Assembly (NCBI GenBank): GCA_016866215.1
Contig: VGNE01000005.1
Location: 43,503-107,502 of the forward strand
Reading direction: 5' to 3'
DNA length: 64,000 bases
Source: Chloroflexota bacterium
GTDB lineage: Bacteria > Chloroflexota > Anaerolineae > Anaerolineales > Villigracilaceae
The stretch's first letter is position 1. Every line of letters starts with the position of its first letter. The position numbers and the translations under genes are program-made. Of this stretch, positions 8,701 to 16,290 are shown piece by piece. Under the pieces are notes generated by a model, which worked only from the letters and a program-made list of their open reading frames with translations, did no database searches and had not been told where the DNA came from.

Positions 8701-9516
8701 ATGAAAATCCTATATATTCTTGCTGCGATCTTCGCAGCCCTGATCCTCATCGGCTGGATCGGATCGAACGTACAACCCAAATCCTTTTCAATGCCCGCGC
8801 TTCAAAAAATCGATACAAAAACTGTTCCGCTTCCAAGTGGCTTGCCAGTACCCGTTGAACGCTTTTATCGCACTGTGTATGGTGACAAGATCCCAGTGAT
8901 CGATACCGCCGTGTTCGTCGGGCGCGGACGGATTCGTCCGTTTGGGGTCTGGCTCCCTGCTCGTTTTGTCTTTGTCCATAATGCTGGAAAGGATTACCGC
9001 CACTATATTGAGGCGACATTTTTTGGAATGCCTTTCCTAAAAGTAAACGAAGGCTATCTGGATGGCGAAAGTTTTTTTGAGAGTCCGATGGGTACATTCT
9101 ATGATGACCCCAACACCAACCAGGGCGCGAATCTGGCCGTTTGGGCGGAGGCGGGGTGGTTCCCTTCGATCTGGCTGACCGATTCCCGGGTCCGCTGGGA
9201 GGCGGTGGATGAGAACACCACTTTGTTGTTCGTGCCGTTCGAAGATCAAGTCGAGAATTTTGTCGTGCGTTTCAATCCACAAACTGGTTTGATCGATACG
9301 ATGGAAGGCATGCGCTATCGCGAAGCCGGCGATGGCAAATCCAAGGTCCTATGGATCACGCGCAATGAACCCGGGAACACGCTGCCGGATATGAAGATCA
9401 GCGCGGTCGGTTCCGCCACCTGGCTGGATCGGGGCAGTCCCTGGGCATATTTTTCACTGGAAGACACAGCCTATAACGTGGATGTCAGCGAATACATCCG
9501 CGCTCGCGGGCAATGA
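8701..9516 (+). CDS. Membrane-anchored DUF6544-like protein
   Basis: 271 residues. An N-terminal hydrophobic segment (ILYILAAIFAALILIGWIG, about 3-21) acts as signal anchor, followed by a soluble beta-rich domain containing VERFYRTVYGD, GRGRIRPFGVWLPARF and a conserved-looking WLTDSRVRWEAVDE stretch. The arrangement resembles DUF6544/DUF6920-type proteins of unknown function; this assignment is from memory of the pattern. It lies 23 nt after the preceding membrane-protein gene and 26 nt before the next, with GAGAGAAA as ribosome site, so the three are probably one operon. Confidence 0.65.
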   Translation: MKILYILAAIFAALILIGWIGSNVQPKSFSMPALQKIDTKTVPLPSGLPVPVERFYRTVYGDKIPVIDTAVFVGRGRIRPFGVWLPARFVFVHNAGKDYRHYIEATFFGMPFLKVNEGYLDGESFFESPMGTFYDDPNTNQGANLAVWAEAGWFPSIWLTDSRVRWEAVDENTTLLFVPFEDQVENFVVRFNPQTGLIDTMEGMRYREAGDGKSKVLWITRNEPGNTLPDMKISAVGSATWLDRGSPWAYFSLEDTAYNVDVSEYIRARGQ

Positions 9517-9542
9517 GCATCCAAAAATAGAAAAGAGGCAAG

Positions 9543-10274
9543 ATGACAACTGCAAATGTTTCCAACAACGGCTCTGAACAAACGATTTCCCACTCGGTCG
9601 GGTTCTATACGGCGATCTTCACTGTGATCATGACGGTGGTCACGTTCGGCTTTGCGATCACCGCCATTCCCATTTCTGGAGCAAACTGCGGCGATCTTTG
9701 CATCGAGTATCCATACTTGAATACTTTATCGCAATTTCCAAAGGATTATCTCTGGATGCCGCTTGCGATCATCCTGACGCTATCCTATTTGGTGCCGATG
9801 GTTTCCATCCATGTGTACGCATCCAATCAAAGGAAGATCTTCAGCCAGATCGGACTGTCCTTTGCGCTCCTGGCAACAATGGTCCTGGTAGGTGATTATT
9901 TTGTACAGTTCTCGGTCGTCCCGATCAGTCTGATGAGCGGGGAAACAGAAGGGATCACCTTGTTGACGCAATACAACGCGCACGGTATTTTCATCGTTCT
10001 GGAGGAATTGGGCTATCTGCTGATGAGCCTCTCCTTCCTATTCATGGCGCCTGTGTTCATCAACAAGACCCGCCTGGAAGCTGCTGTCCGTTGGGTATTT
10101 ATCATCAGTTTCCTTCTGACCGTCCTTGCCCTAACCTTGATCTCGATCAATTATGGGCTGGATCGACAGGATCGTTTTGAGGTTGCGGTAATCTCCATCG
10201 ATTGGCTGGTGTTGATCGTCAATGGAGTGCTGTTGAGTATGGTGTTCAAGCGGCAACTGATAAAAACCAAATAA
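9543..10274 (+). CDS. Unrecognised seven-helix membrane protein
   Basis: 243 residues with about seven hydrophobic segments: about 22-45, 65-85, 95-118, 138-165, 172-195 and 210-232, plus a weaker one. A Cys pair (CGDLC) sits in the first extracellular loop. AGAGGCAAG precedes the ATG as ribosome site. It is the last gene of the run beginning at 7940, and a hairpin terminator follows at 10408. I recognise no family and propose no function. Confidence 0.65.
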   Translation: MTTANVSNNGSEQTISHSVGFYTAIFTVIMTVVTFGFAITAIPISGANCGDLCIEYPYLNTLSQFPKDYLWMPLAIILTLSYLVPMVSIHVYASNQRKIFSQIGLSFALLATMVLVGDYFVQFSVVPISLMSGETEGITLLTQYNAHGIFIVLEELGYLLMSLSFLFMAPVFINKTRLEAAVRWVFIISFLLTVLALTLISINYGLDRQDRFEVAVISIDWLVLIVNGVLLSMVFKRQLIKTK

Positions 10275-10323
10275 TCGGCAACTCGTTTTATACATCACAA
10301 CCGCAATCGGATCTGCCCAGCGG

Positions 10324-10353
10324 GGTACATATCGGGTATACGGGTATAAATTC
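10324..10353. repeat. Dispersed 30-nt repeat, copy A
   Basis: This copy begins GGTACATATC and ends GGGTATAAATTC, about 50 nt after a stop codon. It matches a second copy at 12683-12712 at about 26 of 30 positions and is related to a third at 25311-25340. All three lie outside genes. Confidence 0.6.
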
Positions 10354-10407
10354 AGACCTCAAAATTTGGTACCCGCCAAATAGAGAATAAAAATCGAAAA
10401 ACGAATG

Positions 10408-10433
10408 AACACCCCCACGTATAGGGGTGTTTT
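10408..10433 (+). terminator. Rho-independent terminator
   Basis: Perfect 8-bp stem AACACCCC (10408-10415) and GGGGTGTT (10424-10431) with an 8-nt loop and a short T tract. It lies 134 nt after the last gene of the 7940-10274 operon. The stem is symmetric enough to work for either strand. Confidence 0.7.
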
Positions 10434-10507
10434 CGCTTAAAACATTCCCATAAACAATCAATCCACTTGTTGCTGTCTATCGACAGCTTATCCAATCCTA
10501 GACCCTG

Positions 10508-10549
10508 CCTGCTTTATACTGATCTTAGAAATCCACCACTAAAAGCAGG
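10508..10549. promoter_or_regulatory. Inverted repeat just upstream of the frameshifted HTH gene
   Basis: CCTGCTTTA at 10508-10516 faces TAAAAGCAGG at 10540-10549, an inverted repeat with one extra A and a loop of about 23 nt, ending 5 nt before the ATG at 10555. It could be an operator or a leader hairpin; the role is inferred from position only. Confidence 0.35.
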
Positions 10550-10554
10550 TTCCT

Positions 10555-11284
10555 ATGCAGAATTATTCAACCGTTCTAGATCAAACCACATGGGGAATCC
10601 ATCTCAACTCCGGGGCACTTCGCCTCCCCACCGAACCCTCCTTCCTGGCTTACTCAACTTCAGCAGCAAGACTGGCAACGGAGAGGAGTTGTCCTATGGG
10701 ATGCAATTCTTCACATTGTTGCTCATCTCTATGCAGAATCTGCGCTTGAACTTCTTGAGTACCTGCAAGATAATGATACATGGAAGACGGAAGGTCTGGT
10801 CATCAGCTCGCCAGCTTTCCAACTCTCCACCAATAACACAAGCACTCCATCTACAAAGGTTGGAAGAGATTGGGTGCTGAAAAACCAAATAGAACTTGTC
10901 CCAAATCAAGTACAGACCCTTTTTGAATTCCTCTCAGCACAAGAGAGCTTGTTGAAACGCATTTCATCGTATGACAAAGAAGATGCGAAACAAGCCCTCA
11001 GTAAGGTTTATCGGCTTATCGCTGACTACGGCAGAAAAGTACGGGAACGAAAAGGAGCCAGAGAACTGATTGAAAACAGGGAGCCGAAGGTTATACCCAC
11101 CTCGATCCCACGCGGTAGTTATTTCACGGTTTATCAGGCTGCACAGGTTTGCCATGTCACCTCAAAACAGATCAGAACCTGGGTCAGAAAAGGCAAACTT
11201 AAGGCATTCGATCTGCTAGGATTGGGACTCATTATTGAAGCCGATAAGCTAAATGAATTCCTATACAAGAAGGCTCATGTTTAG
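10555..11284 (+). pseudogene. HTH-domain protein gene broken by one frameshift
   Basis: The ATG at 10555 opens a frame reading MQNYSTVLDQTTWGIHLNSG. Coding character then moves to the +1 frame near 10630-10645, where an open stretch reads PSWLTQLQQQDWQRRGVVLW and continues without a stop to 11284. The two parts would form one protein of about 240 residues, ending in an excisionase/MerR-like helix-turn-helix (YFTVYQAAQVCHVTSKQIRT, then WVRKGKLKAF). A conventional call would keep only 136 residues from a GTG at 10874. The break may be real decay or a single-base assembly error. The gene is isolated and AT-rich, so it is plausibly a relic of an acquired element. Confidence 0.55.
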
Positions 11285-11445
11285 CATTAAAATCAATGAC
11301 TGTTAATTGTTCATAAGGGCTTCAAGTGTAGTAAAAGGTTGCCTCGGCTCCATCACTTCATTAAGTGAACTCTTATGATCCTTCCGTCTCATCATCCGAC
11401 TCTACTGATTAATTCAGAGTATATATAACCTGCAATAATCAGCTA

Positions 11446-12036
11446 TTACTCAGCACTACTAAGCAGTTCCTTCCAAAGGGAGCTAAGCCCCAACCGAGTA
11501 ACCCATTCCTGAATATAGACTAAATCGATCTGCTTCTTTTTCGCCTGCAAGATGGCAGCAATATCACGAGAATGCTTCGGCTGTTGACTGATGCTGAAGT
11601 AGAGTAACTTGTATAGGATCAAATCTTCCGGCGAATGAACATATACTCGCCCAATCGGTGGCCCATAGTCCACGCGTTGCCTTCGCTGGAAGGCACTAAG
11701 ACGGAGTTCATCCCCTTGGCGTACCGGATATAAGTCCGCCTTGAATCCGCTATGCATGTGAATAGCATTGATGGGAATATCTGCCCTATCTTCTAGGATT
11801 GTACCCAGAATAATCTCGGCAGGAACCAACATGTCTCTTTTTTCAAGTTCTTTGGAGAATTTTTGGATCGACCCAATAGGCAGGTTGATCACAATATCAA
11901 TATCCTGGGTTGCTCTTGGCTCACCCCAGGCCCACTCGGCAATCGCACCACCAATGAGATAATCGACATGTGCAGCCTTCAATGCATCCAGCATCAATTT
12001 GAGAAAGTCAACAATGTCCAATGTTTGTTTTGTCAT
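11446..12036 (-). CDS. Nucleotidyltransferase-fold protein (AbiEii/MNT-like), putative toxin
   Basis: 196 residues. The nucleotidyltransferase core shows a Gly pair (YLIGGAIAEWAWG) followed by TQDIDIVI, supplying the two catalytic Asp residues of the polymerase-beta-like fold, with a later acidic residue in FKADLYPV. The C-terminal part (SPEDLILYKLLYF, then HSRDIAAIL) matches the helical tail common in AbiEii- and DUF6036-type proteins. The start overlaps the stop of the upstream HTH gene by 4 nt (ATGA). The two-gene arrangement with an autoregulatory-looking promoter points to a nucleotidyltransferase toxin-antitoxin module. A housekeeping nucleotidyltransferase is the alternative. Confidence 0.8.
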   Translation of the reverse strand: MTKQTLDIVDFLKLMLDALKAAHVDYLIGGAIAEWAWGEPRATQDIDIVINLPIGSIQKFSKELEKRDMLVPAEIILGTILEDRADIPINAIHMHSGFKADLYPVRQGDELRLSAFQRRQRVDYGPPIGRVYVHSPEDLILYKLLYFSISQQPKHSRDIAAILQAKKKQIDLVYIQEWVTRLGLSSLWKELLSSAE

Positions 12037-12569
12037 AGCCTGTAGGCTCGCTCCAATGCCATGAGATTTGCTTCTGTTAGCGAAAGATTGGGATTGTCAT
12101 GGCGAATGCGAAAGGCAACCACCTTGCGTGCCGTGTCACTGATTGAGCAGCCTTGCCGAAAACGATCTGCCAAGGTTAGCCGGTGATAGATCTCAATCTG
12201 GCGAGCATCTACTTCTTTTACACTGCTACGCAGGATCTTTTGGAGTTCTGAAGATATGGCAGGCTGCCCTTCAAGATAATAGCCGGTTTGAGGTTTGTTG
12301 CGGTTGTAAGATAATGTAAAACCTGCTGCCTTGAATGCTTTTTTTATCACTTGCATGTCGCGATAGAAGGTATCCTCCCAAGCAGAAACGCCAAAACAAT
12401 CTTTTCCGAGCCGCAGTTCTACCCGTTTCATGAGCTGGGTTCTTGTGAGGTAGCGCTCATGCCAAAGTATCTGTAAGAGAGCAGATCGGCGCCCAGTGGT
12501 AAGGTCACGCTGAATGGCATCCTGTAAGATAATTCCCTGAGCTTTTGTGTAAGAGAGGTTCTGGCTCAT
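12033..12569 (-). CDS. HTH protein, probable antitoxin/autorepressor of the nucleotidyltransferase pair
   Basis: 178 residues. A winged-helix-like region lies at about 25-90 (RRSALLQILWHERYLTRTQL, then a segment containing YRDMQVIKKAF), resembling DeoR/WYL-type N-terminal domains that read DNA. The C-terminal half (DARQIEIYHRLTLADRFRQG) looks like the helical, growth-coupled partner domain of nucleotidyltransferase pairs. The promoter directly abuts the ATG, so the mRNA is likely leaderless, and it contains an 18-bp palindrome fit for self-repression. The pair is coupled by a 4-nt overlap. Antitoxin function is inferred from this context, not from a recognised antitoxin family. Confidence 0.75.
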   Translation of the reverse strand: MSQNLSYTKAQGIILQDAIQRDLTTGRRSALLQILWHERYLTRTQLMKRVELRLGKDCFGVSAWEDTFYRDMQVIKKAFKAAGFTLSYNRNKPQTGYYLEGQPAISSELQKILRSSVKEVDARQIEIYHRLTLADRFRQGCSISDTARKVVAFRIRHDNPNLSLTEANLMALERAYRL

Positions 12570-12575
12570 AAGAAT

Positions 12576-12604
12576 ATTATAACTGATTTATAAATCAGTA
12601 TCAA
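12576..12604 (-). promoter_or_regulatory. Sigma70-type promoter with palindromic operator as spacer
   Basis: On the minus strand, TTGATA (12599-12604) and TATAAT (12576-12581) are separated by exactly 17 nt. The spacer is almost entirely the perfect 18-bp palindrome ACTGATTTATAAATCAGT (12582-12599). The ATG at 12569 is only 6 nt after the -10 box, so transcription should start at or next to the start codon. Confidence 0.85.
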
Positions 12605-12682
12605 TAGTGAATGTAAGAGATCGATATTGGACAAATGCAGACAGATTTCTTTATTAAAGTTGGACACATAACCGCCACGCGT

Positions 12683-12712
12683 GGCACATATCTGGTATGC
12701 GGGTATAAATTT
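12683..12712. repeat. Dispersed 30-nt repeat, copy B
   Basis: Begins GGCACATATC and ends GGGTATAAATTT. It is close to copy A (10324) and more distantly related to copy C (25311). A looser version of the same layout (GGCTACAAATTT, then TAGGCGGCA) appears near 13068-13103. Confidence 0.6.
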
Positions 12713-12760
12713 CGTAGACGAACGTAGGCGGCACGTAGGCGCCGAAAATATACGAAATTT
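12707..12760. repeat. 10-bp inverted repeat around a GC-rich direct repeat
   Basis: AAATTTCGTA (12707-12716) is the exact reverse complement of TACGAAATTT (12751-12760). Between them an ACGTAGGCG unit occurs twice (about 12722 and 12733). The structure overlaps repeat copy B. Confidence 0.6.
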
Positions 12761-12781
12761 CTCGTATTCTTAATTTCAACA

Positions 12782-12881
12782 CTGGTTTGCAGGTCAGGTA
12801 AAGATGAACAGCAGTGGAGGTTTACTCCGCTGCTTTTGTTTTTATGTACTTGCCCAACTTTACTTCCGGTCTGCAAACCAG
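12782..12881 (+). repeat. 100-nt element with nested inverted repeats and a terminator-like core
   Basis: Outer arms CTGGTTTGCAG (12782-12792) and CTGCAAACCAG (12871-12881) are perfect inverted repeats. Inside lies a hairpin AGCAGTGGAG / CTCCGCTGCT (12810-12819 and 12825-12834) followed by TTTGTTTTT, which looks like a rho-independent terminator for the plus strand. It could be a small RNA, a short non-autonomous element or relic ends. No coding capacity. Confidence 0.5.
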
Positions 12882-12922
12882 AAAAAAAACAACGAATCTG
12901 CCCTATGTGTGGCTATGAACCG

Positions 12923-13060
12923 GTGAGTCTCTCGGCGCGGGCGTATCATCGCATTCTCAAACTCGCATGCACGATCGCGGACCTGGCGGGCAGCGCCTCA
13001 ATCCAGCAGGCCCACATTGCTGAGGCGTTGCAGTAACGTCCGAAGTTGATGATGGGGTGA
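12923..13060 (+). pseudogene. C-terminal fragment of a YifB/ComM Mg-chelatase-like ATPase
   Basis: The codons read [20 protein letters not shown] and then [17 protein letters not shown]. This is the well-known C-terminus of the YifB/ComM AAA+ family, which normally continues LQYRPK. Here the Tyr codon is TAA (13034-13036), after which RPKLMMG and a stop follow in frame. Nothing of the ATPase core is upstream; the frame before 12923 is unrelated. It is therefore a short relic with an additional nonsense change. Intact family members help DNA uptake or branch migration; this piece cannot. Confidence 0.8.
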
Positions 13061-13518
13061 TTTTTTACGGCTACAAATTTAACATTCGAGCATAGGCGGC
13101 AGAAAAGTACGGTTTTTTGGGCGTTTTTCCTCTGGGAACTGAGTGACACGCCGATCAGCTTATCAATCAAAAGTAGTTGAGACTTTTCTCTGCTATTTTT
13201 GATTCATTTTCTCCACTAACCTTCAAACTCTGATATTTGCACCGAATTACCAATCGCGACTCAAGAAAAACCCAGTCGCATCCTGAAAGATGGAGCACAA
13301 CACTCTGCCAGAGGGGAACAAATTACTGATACAGAAGGGCGTGCTGGCATTTGCACATCCATTCACCGCCACTCAACTTGTTGATGTGGTTTGAAGTAAA
13401 AGCATCCTGTTTGCCCAGACAGCAAATCAACCGAGATTGTTTGGTTCCTTCGGATAAGTGAAGGCGGGGGCGCGCTCAACCAATATGCGAAGGCGAATGT
13501 GGTCGAAATTGCTGGACC
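13061..13518. other. Intergenic region in the decayed zone
   Basis: No confident gene. The left part holds a degenerate version of the GGNTANAAATTT / TAGGCGGC pattern seen at 12700. A 35-codon open frame begins at the ATG near 13291 (MEHNTLPEGNKLLIQKG) and ends at a TGA near 13394. It has no recognised family and may be a fragment of something larger. Confidence 0.4.
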
Positions 13519-14512
13519 CTAATCTGTGCCCGCTCTAGCAGTTGCAGATCGCGTTAACAACCCGACGACCCAGTTGAGTCCTAGATAAATCCCGTAGATG
13601 AGGAACACAATCAAGTAATCAAGAATGGGGATGCGAATGACCTCATTGATCTGGTTGAAACGTCCCATGATCCCGTAACTGGTCACAACGGCGGCCACGA
13701 ACACCGTGGCGAGTCCGCGTTTGACCCAGGTGTTCAAGTCCACCCCGTACATTTGGGTCAGCACGACCATCGCGCCAAAACCAAAGGCGAACATCGACCA
13801 CATTTCCTGTCCCTGAAAGACGGCTACGGCCACGGCATGGATCAACACAAAAGCCTCAAGGAAGAACGTCCACCACTTGTTAAGGTGGGCGCGATTAAAC
13901 AACAGGATAGATTGAGCGATGATGAGAAAGTTGTAGTAGAAACCCATCAAGTGGCCGACCGTGTCAACGGTGGGGTGATACCAGTAATCGTAGATGATCG
14001 CCTATGAAAAGATGTAGCCATGATAGCGCTTGATGATCTCCATAAAACCCTGGTGAAACTTGAACTTTTTTCCGAAGATCAATCCTCTGCGCGGCGTTTC
14101 GAGAATGATGATAAAGATCAGCATGAGAGCCACCGAACCGAGCGCGGTGATTTCTGGCATATCCTGCGCGAGGCCATCGTAAAAAAGTTGCGTCTGAACG
14201 ATGTGCAGTAGCGAAAAGACCACGTTCACCGCGATCATCGCCCAGTTGAATCAGCGCAGGTCGTTGGAGTATTTTGGCTTCTCGCGGCGCGCGTACCAAA
14301 TGATGCCCCATGCCAGCAGGTTGTGCAAAATGTAGCCGAGTCAGGCAGTCAGGCGCGCCATGTCGCTTCTTTCGACCAGGCGTCAGGGATAGACACACGG
14401 GACAGTGTGGCCGACAATCTCAAAACGCGTCAAGCTGGCGGCGGTGATGCCGATGATGGCAGTCAGCGCGGCAGATGCGAACACGCCGATCCAGATATAT
14501 TTCAACGATGAA
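13519..14512 (-). pseudogene. Multi-pass membrane protein gene with four in-frame stops
   Basis: One minus-strand frame of about 330 codons encodes a continuous, plausible membrane protein from about 14512 (IKNSSLKYIWIGVFASAAL) to 13519. There is no frameshift, yet four stops interrupt it: TGA at 14383, TGA at 14341, TGA at 14251 and TAG at 14002. The contexts are VYP*RL, LTA*LGY, DLR*FNW and YIFS*AII. Each stop sits where Trp would fit, and each differs from TGG by one G-to-A change. TGG is used elsewhere in the same frame (NKWWTFF, YDYWYHP, EMWSM). About eight hydrophobic helices are visible. I do not know the family name. It neighbours broken DUF1475 and DUF1295 pieces, suggesting a once-intact cluster. 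Confidence 0.75.
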
Positions 14513-14548
14513 TTTTTTATTGCAACCTCGATAGATACATATGCGGGA

Positions 14549-14940
14549 CTAAAATCCCCGCCGCTGGCCTGACCAGGGGGCGGGCGCGCCGTTTCGGAAT
14601 TCTTCCACACTCGGAGCGCGCAGTTGGACGAGTCGCCATGTGCCGCACAGATAACTTAAGATGAGCAGGGCGATGAACGTGTAGAGACTGCCTGCAAAGA
14701 AACCGAGCGTCAGCATGGCGATCGTCCAAAGGATGGCGGCGGGCAGGGACTTTTCGCGGTAGATGATCCACATCGAGAAGAGTGTGAAGCCCGTGTACAA
14801 GTCCACGAGCGAGACAATGCCCCACGGCAAGACGGCGAGTTGACCGCCTTCGCCCGCGAAGTCACCGATGGTGAAGCCGTAGATCAGAACGGCGGTCATG
14901 GCGAAGAAGTCGAACAGGAAGATAATTTTGCGAGTTTCAT
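14549..14940 (-). pseudogene. DUF1475-family membrane protein gene with a damaged start
   Basis: The frame 14899-14549 encodes AVLIYGFTIGDFAGEGGQLA, GIVSLVDLYTGFTLFSMWII and further helices, the pattern of DUF1475 proteins (four hydrophobic segments). The homology extends upstream of the internal ATG at 14899 (NETRKIIFLFDFFAMT), but that extension has no start codon. An ATG at 14938-14940 (MKLAKL...) is one base out of frame, so a single-base loss in the early A run probably destroyed the start. Translation from 14899 might still give 116 residues. Function of the family is unknown. Confidence 0.6.
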
Positions 14941-15007
14941 TACAACACCAGAAAGATTCCCGTCACGATCTCGGCGGCGCGGCCGAGTTTTGGGGATATG
15001 CTTCAGT

Positions 15008-15442
15008 TCACGATGACAGTCGTTCCCAGGATTCGATTTCACCAGGAATAACTTCCATCAGCGGGTGCGGCTGAACATCTGTGGCTGAGGTATTGCGCTT
15101 ATGTCGCGGCGGATCGCGGCGGAGCAGTTTGTTTTGCAGGCGCGCCCACTCGTAGCGCATCTGTCCCTCTGTCACGCGGATTTTTGGGGAGGGACGCGTT
15201 ACTTCGAGTTTGCGGATGTCGAAGCGATAGCTCCGCCGTTCCGCCTCCCAATACACATCCAACAGATAGGCGTTGATGGCCGCCTGCGGATCGGGCTGGG
15301 CCTTGAAGCGTTCCAGTTGAGGATGATTTTTGTAGCCGTGCGTTTGTCCCGACAGCACGGCTTGGGCTAACAATCCCTCGTGCCACAAGGCAACCAGCCC
15401 TTTGGCATCCAGGTAGGATGGATGAAGACTCCACAACCGCAT
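15008..15442 (-). CDS. Pyrimidine-dimer DNA glycosylase/endonuclease V-like protein
   Basis: 144 residues starting MRLWSLHPSYLDAKGLVALW and continuing LSGQTHGYKNHPQLERFKAQ, a strong match to the Pyr_excise (phage T4 endonuclease V-like) family. The family cuts the glycosyl bond of UV-induced pyrimidine dimers, with the N-terminal amino group acting as nucleophile after Met removal; related members recognise other lesions. Length is typical and the frame intact, unlike its neighbours. It begins 6 nt downstream of the stop of a DUF1295 remnant, so it sits at the edge of a rearranged segment. Confidence 0.85.
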   Translation of the reverse strand: MRLWSLHPSYLDAKGLVALWHEGLLAQAVLSGQTHGYKNHPQLERFKAQPDPQAAINAYLLDVYWEAERRSYRFDIRKLEVTRPSPKIRVTEGQMRYEWARLQNKLLRRDPPRHKRNTSATDVQPHPLMEVIPGEIESWERLSS

Positions 15443-15447
15443 TTTCT

Positions 15448-15537
15448 TTAGCCCAAACGTGGAATCAAAACGGGCGTGTTCTTTTTATACGCTTCGTAAT
15501 CCGCCTGCCCACCCCATTTTTTATCGGCTTTCTTCTC
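15448..15537 (-). pseudogene. C-terminal tail of a DUF1295 (steroid-reductase-like) protein
   Basis: Thirty minus-strand codons read EKKADKKWGGQADYEAYKKN and then TPVLIPRLG before a TAA. This is the characteristic C-terminus of DUF1295 membrane proteins. The rest of that gene is missing: immediately upstream lies the truncated 3' end of the pyrophosphatase-like gene in another frame. It marks a deletion or recombination junction near 15537. Confidence 0.75.
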
Positions 15538-16279
15538 AAGCAAAGGAACGCCGCTGGTCGGTGAGGATCAGGACGCCTTCCTGCAACGGTTCGCGTTTTA
15601 TCCAGGATCGTTTACGCTGGCTGGACATGGCTGGTCGGCGCAGGGCATATAGAATGCGCTCATCGGGCGCGAGATGTTCGCCAACGTAGTACTGGAAGCG
15701 ATAGGGGAGCTCAAAGAATGTGTATTCGGCAGGTGTGTAGTGTTCGACCTCGGCAAAGCTGGGAGCCGGGCGGCTTAGATTCAATGGTTTCCAGGCGGGA
15801 TCAACCTGGCGGTGATTATCTCGGGCTTGCTTCTGACGATAGCGTAGTGTGGCAGAATGCAAGGTTGGCTCCAACTCCGCCAGCATGAGCCATTGCCAGT
15901 GCCCCGGATACGTCCGATGTAAAATTGTGACGATTTCGGCGCGTTGCTTCTCGTTGAGTTCATCCAGGCAGTGAATTGCAAATTCGTCGGCAACAGGAGA
16001 AACCAGCAGGATGGGAGCTTCGGCGTTTCTCTGAAGCGCTCCCAGCAATCGGCTTTCCATCTCTGTATGAACGGGATGTGAGACACTGCCCAATACAAGA
16101 ACAGCGAAAGGTTCATCGAACGATGTCAATGCAGTCGGAAGGATGCCCACATCAAACGGGAGGGAATCGCCGGGATACACAACCTTTTCTAACCGCAGGG
16201 TATCTGAATCTACGGCATAATACTGCCCTGTCGCACGCCCCGGTTGGACAATTTTGATTTCAAGAAGATGTTCCGTCAT
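15536..16279 (-). CDS. Degenerate inorganic-pyrophosphatase-like protein with PH-like tail, 3'-truncated
   Basis: 247 residues. The N-terminal part (YYAVDSDTLRLEKVVYPGDS, ILPTALTSFDEPFAVLVLG) follows family I inorganic pyrophosphatases. The core GDPLDVLVL acidic motif is replaced by DEPFAVLVL, so at least one metal-binding Asp is lost and catalysis is doubtful. A matching helix (DELNEKQRAEIVTILHRTYP, then GHWQWL) follows. The last part (GEHLAPDERILYALRRP, then EGVLILTDQR) resembles bacterial PH-like domains, which continue well past this point. Here the frame ends RSFA at the junction with the DUF1295 tail. The protein is probably truncated and may be non-functional. Confidence 0.65.
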   Translation of the reverse strand: MTEHLLEIKIVQPGRATGQYYAVDSDTLRLEKVVYPGDSLPFDVGILPTALTSFDEPFAVLVLGSVSHPVHTEMESRLLGALQRNAEAPILLVSPVADEFAIHCLDELNEKQRAEIVTILHRTYPGHWQWLMLAELEPTLHSATLRYRQKQARDNHRQVDPAWKPLNLSRPAPSFAEVEHYTPAEYTFFELPYRFQYYVGEHLAPDERILYALRRPAMSSQRKRSWIKREPLQEGVLILTDQRRSFA

Positions 16280-16290
16280 GGCAAAATAAA

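Noticed and set aside
13291..13396. 35-codon open frame as a gene
   Set aside because: No ribosome site of note, no family and a location in a decayed zone; recorded only in the intergenic note.
14002..14385. UGA/UAG recoding as Trp
   Set aside because: TGA and TAG end normal genes throughout the window and TGG is used in the same frame, so decay is simpler.
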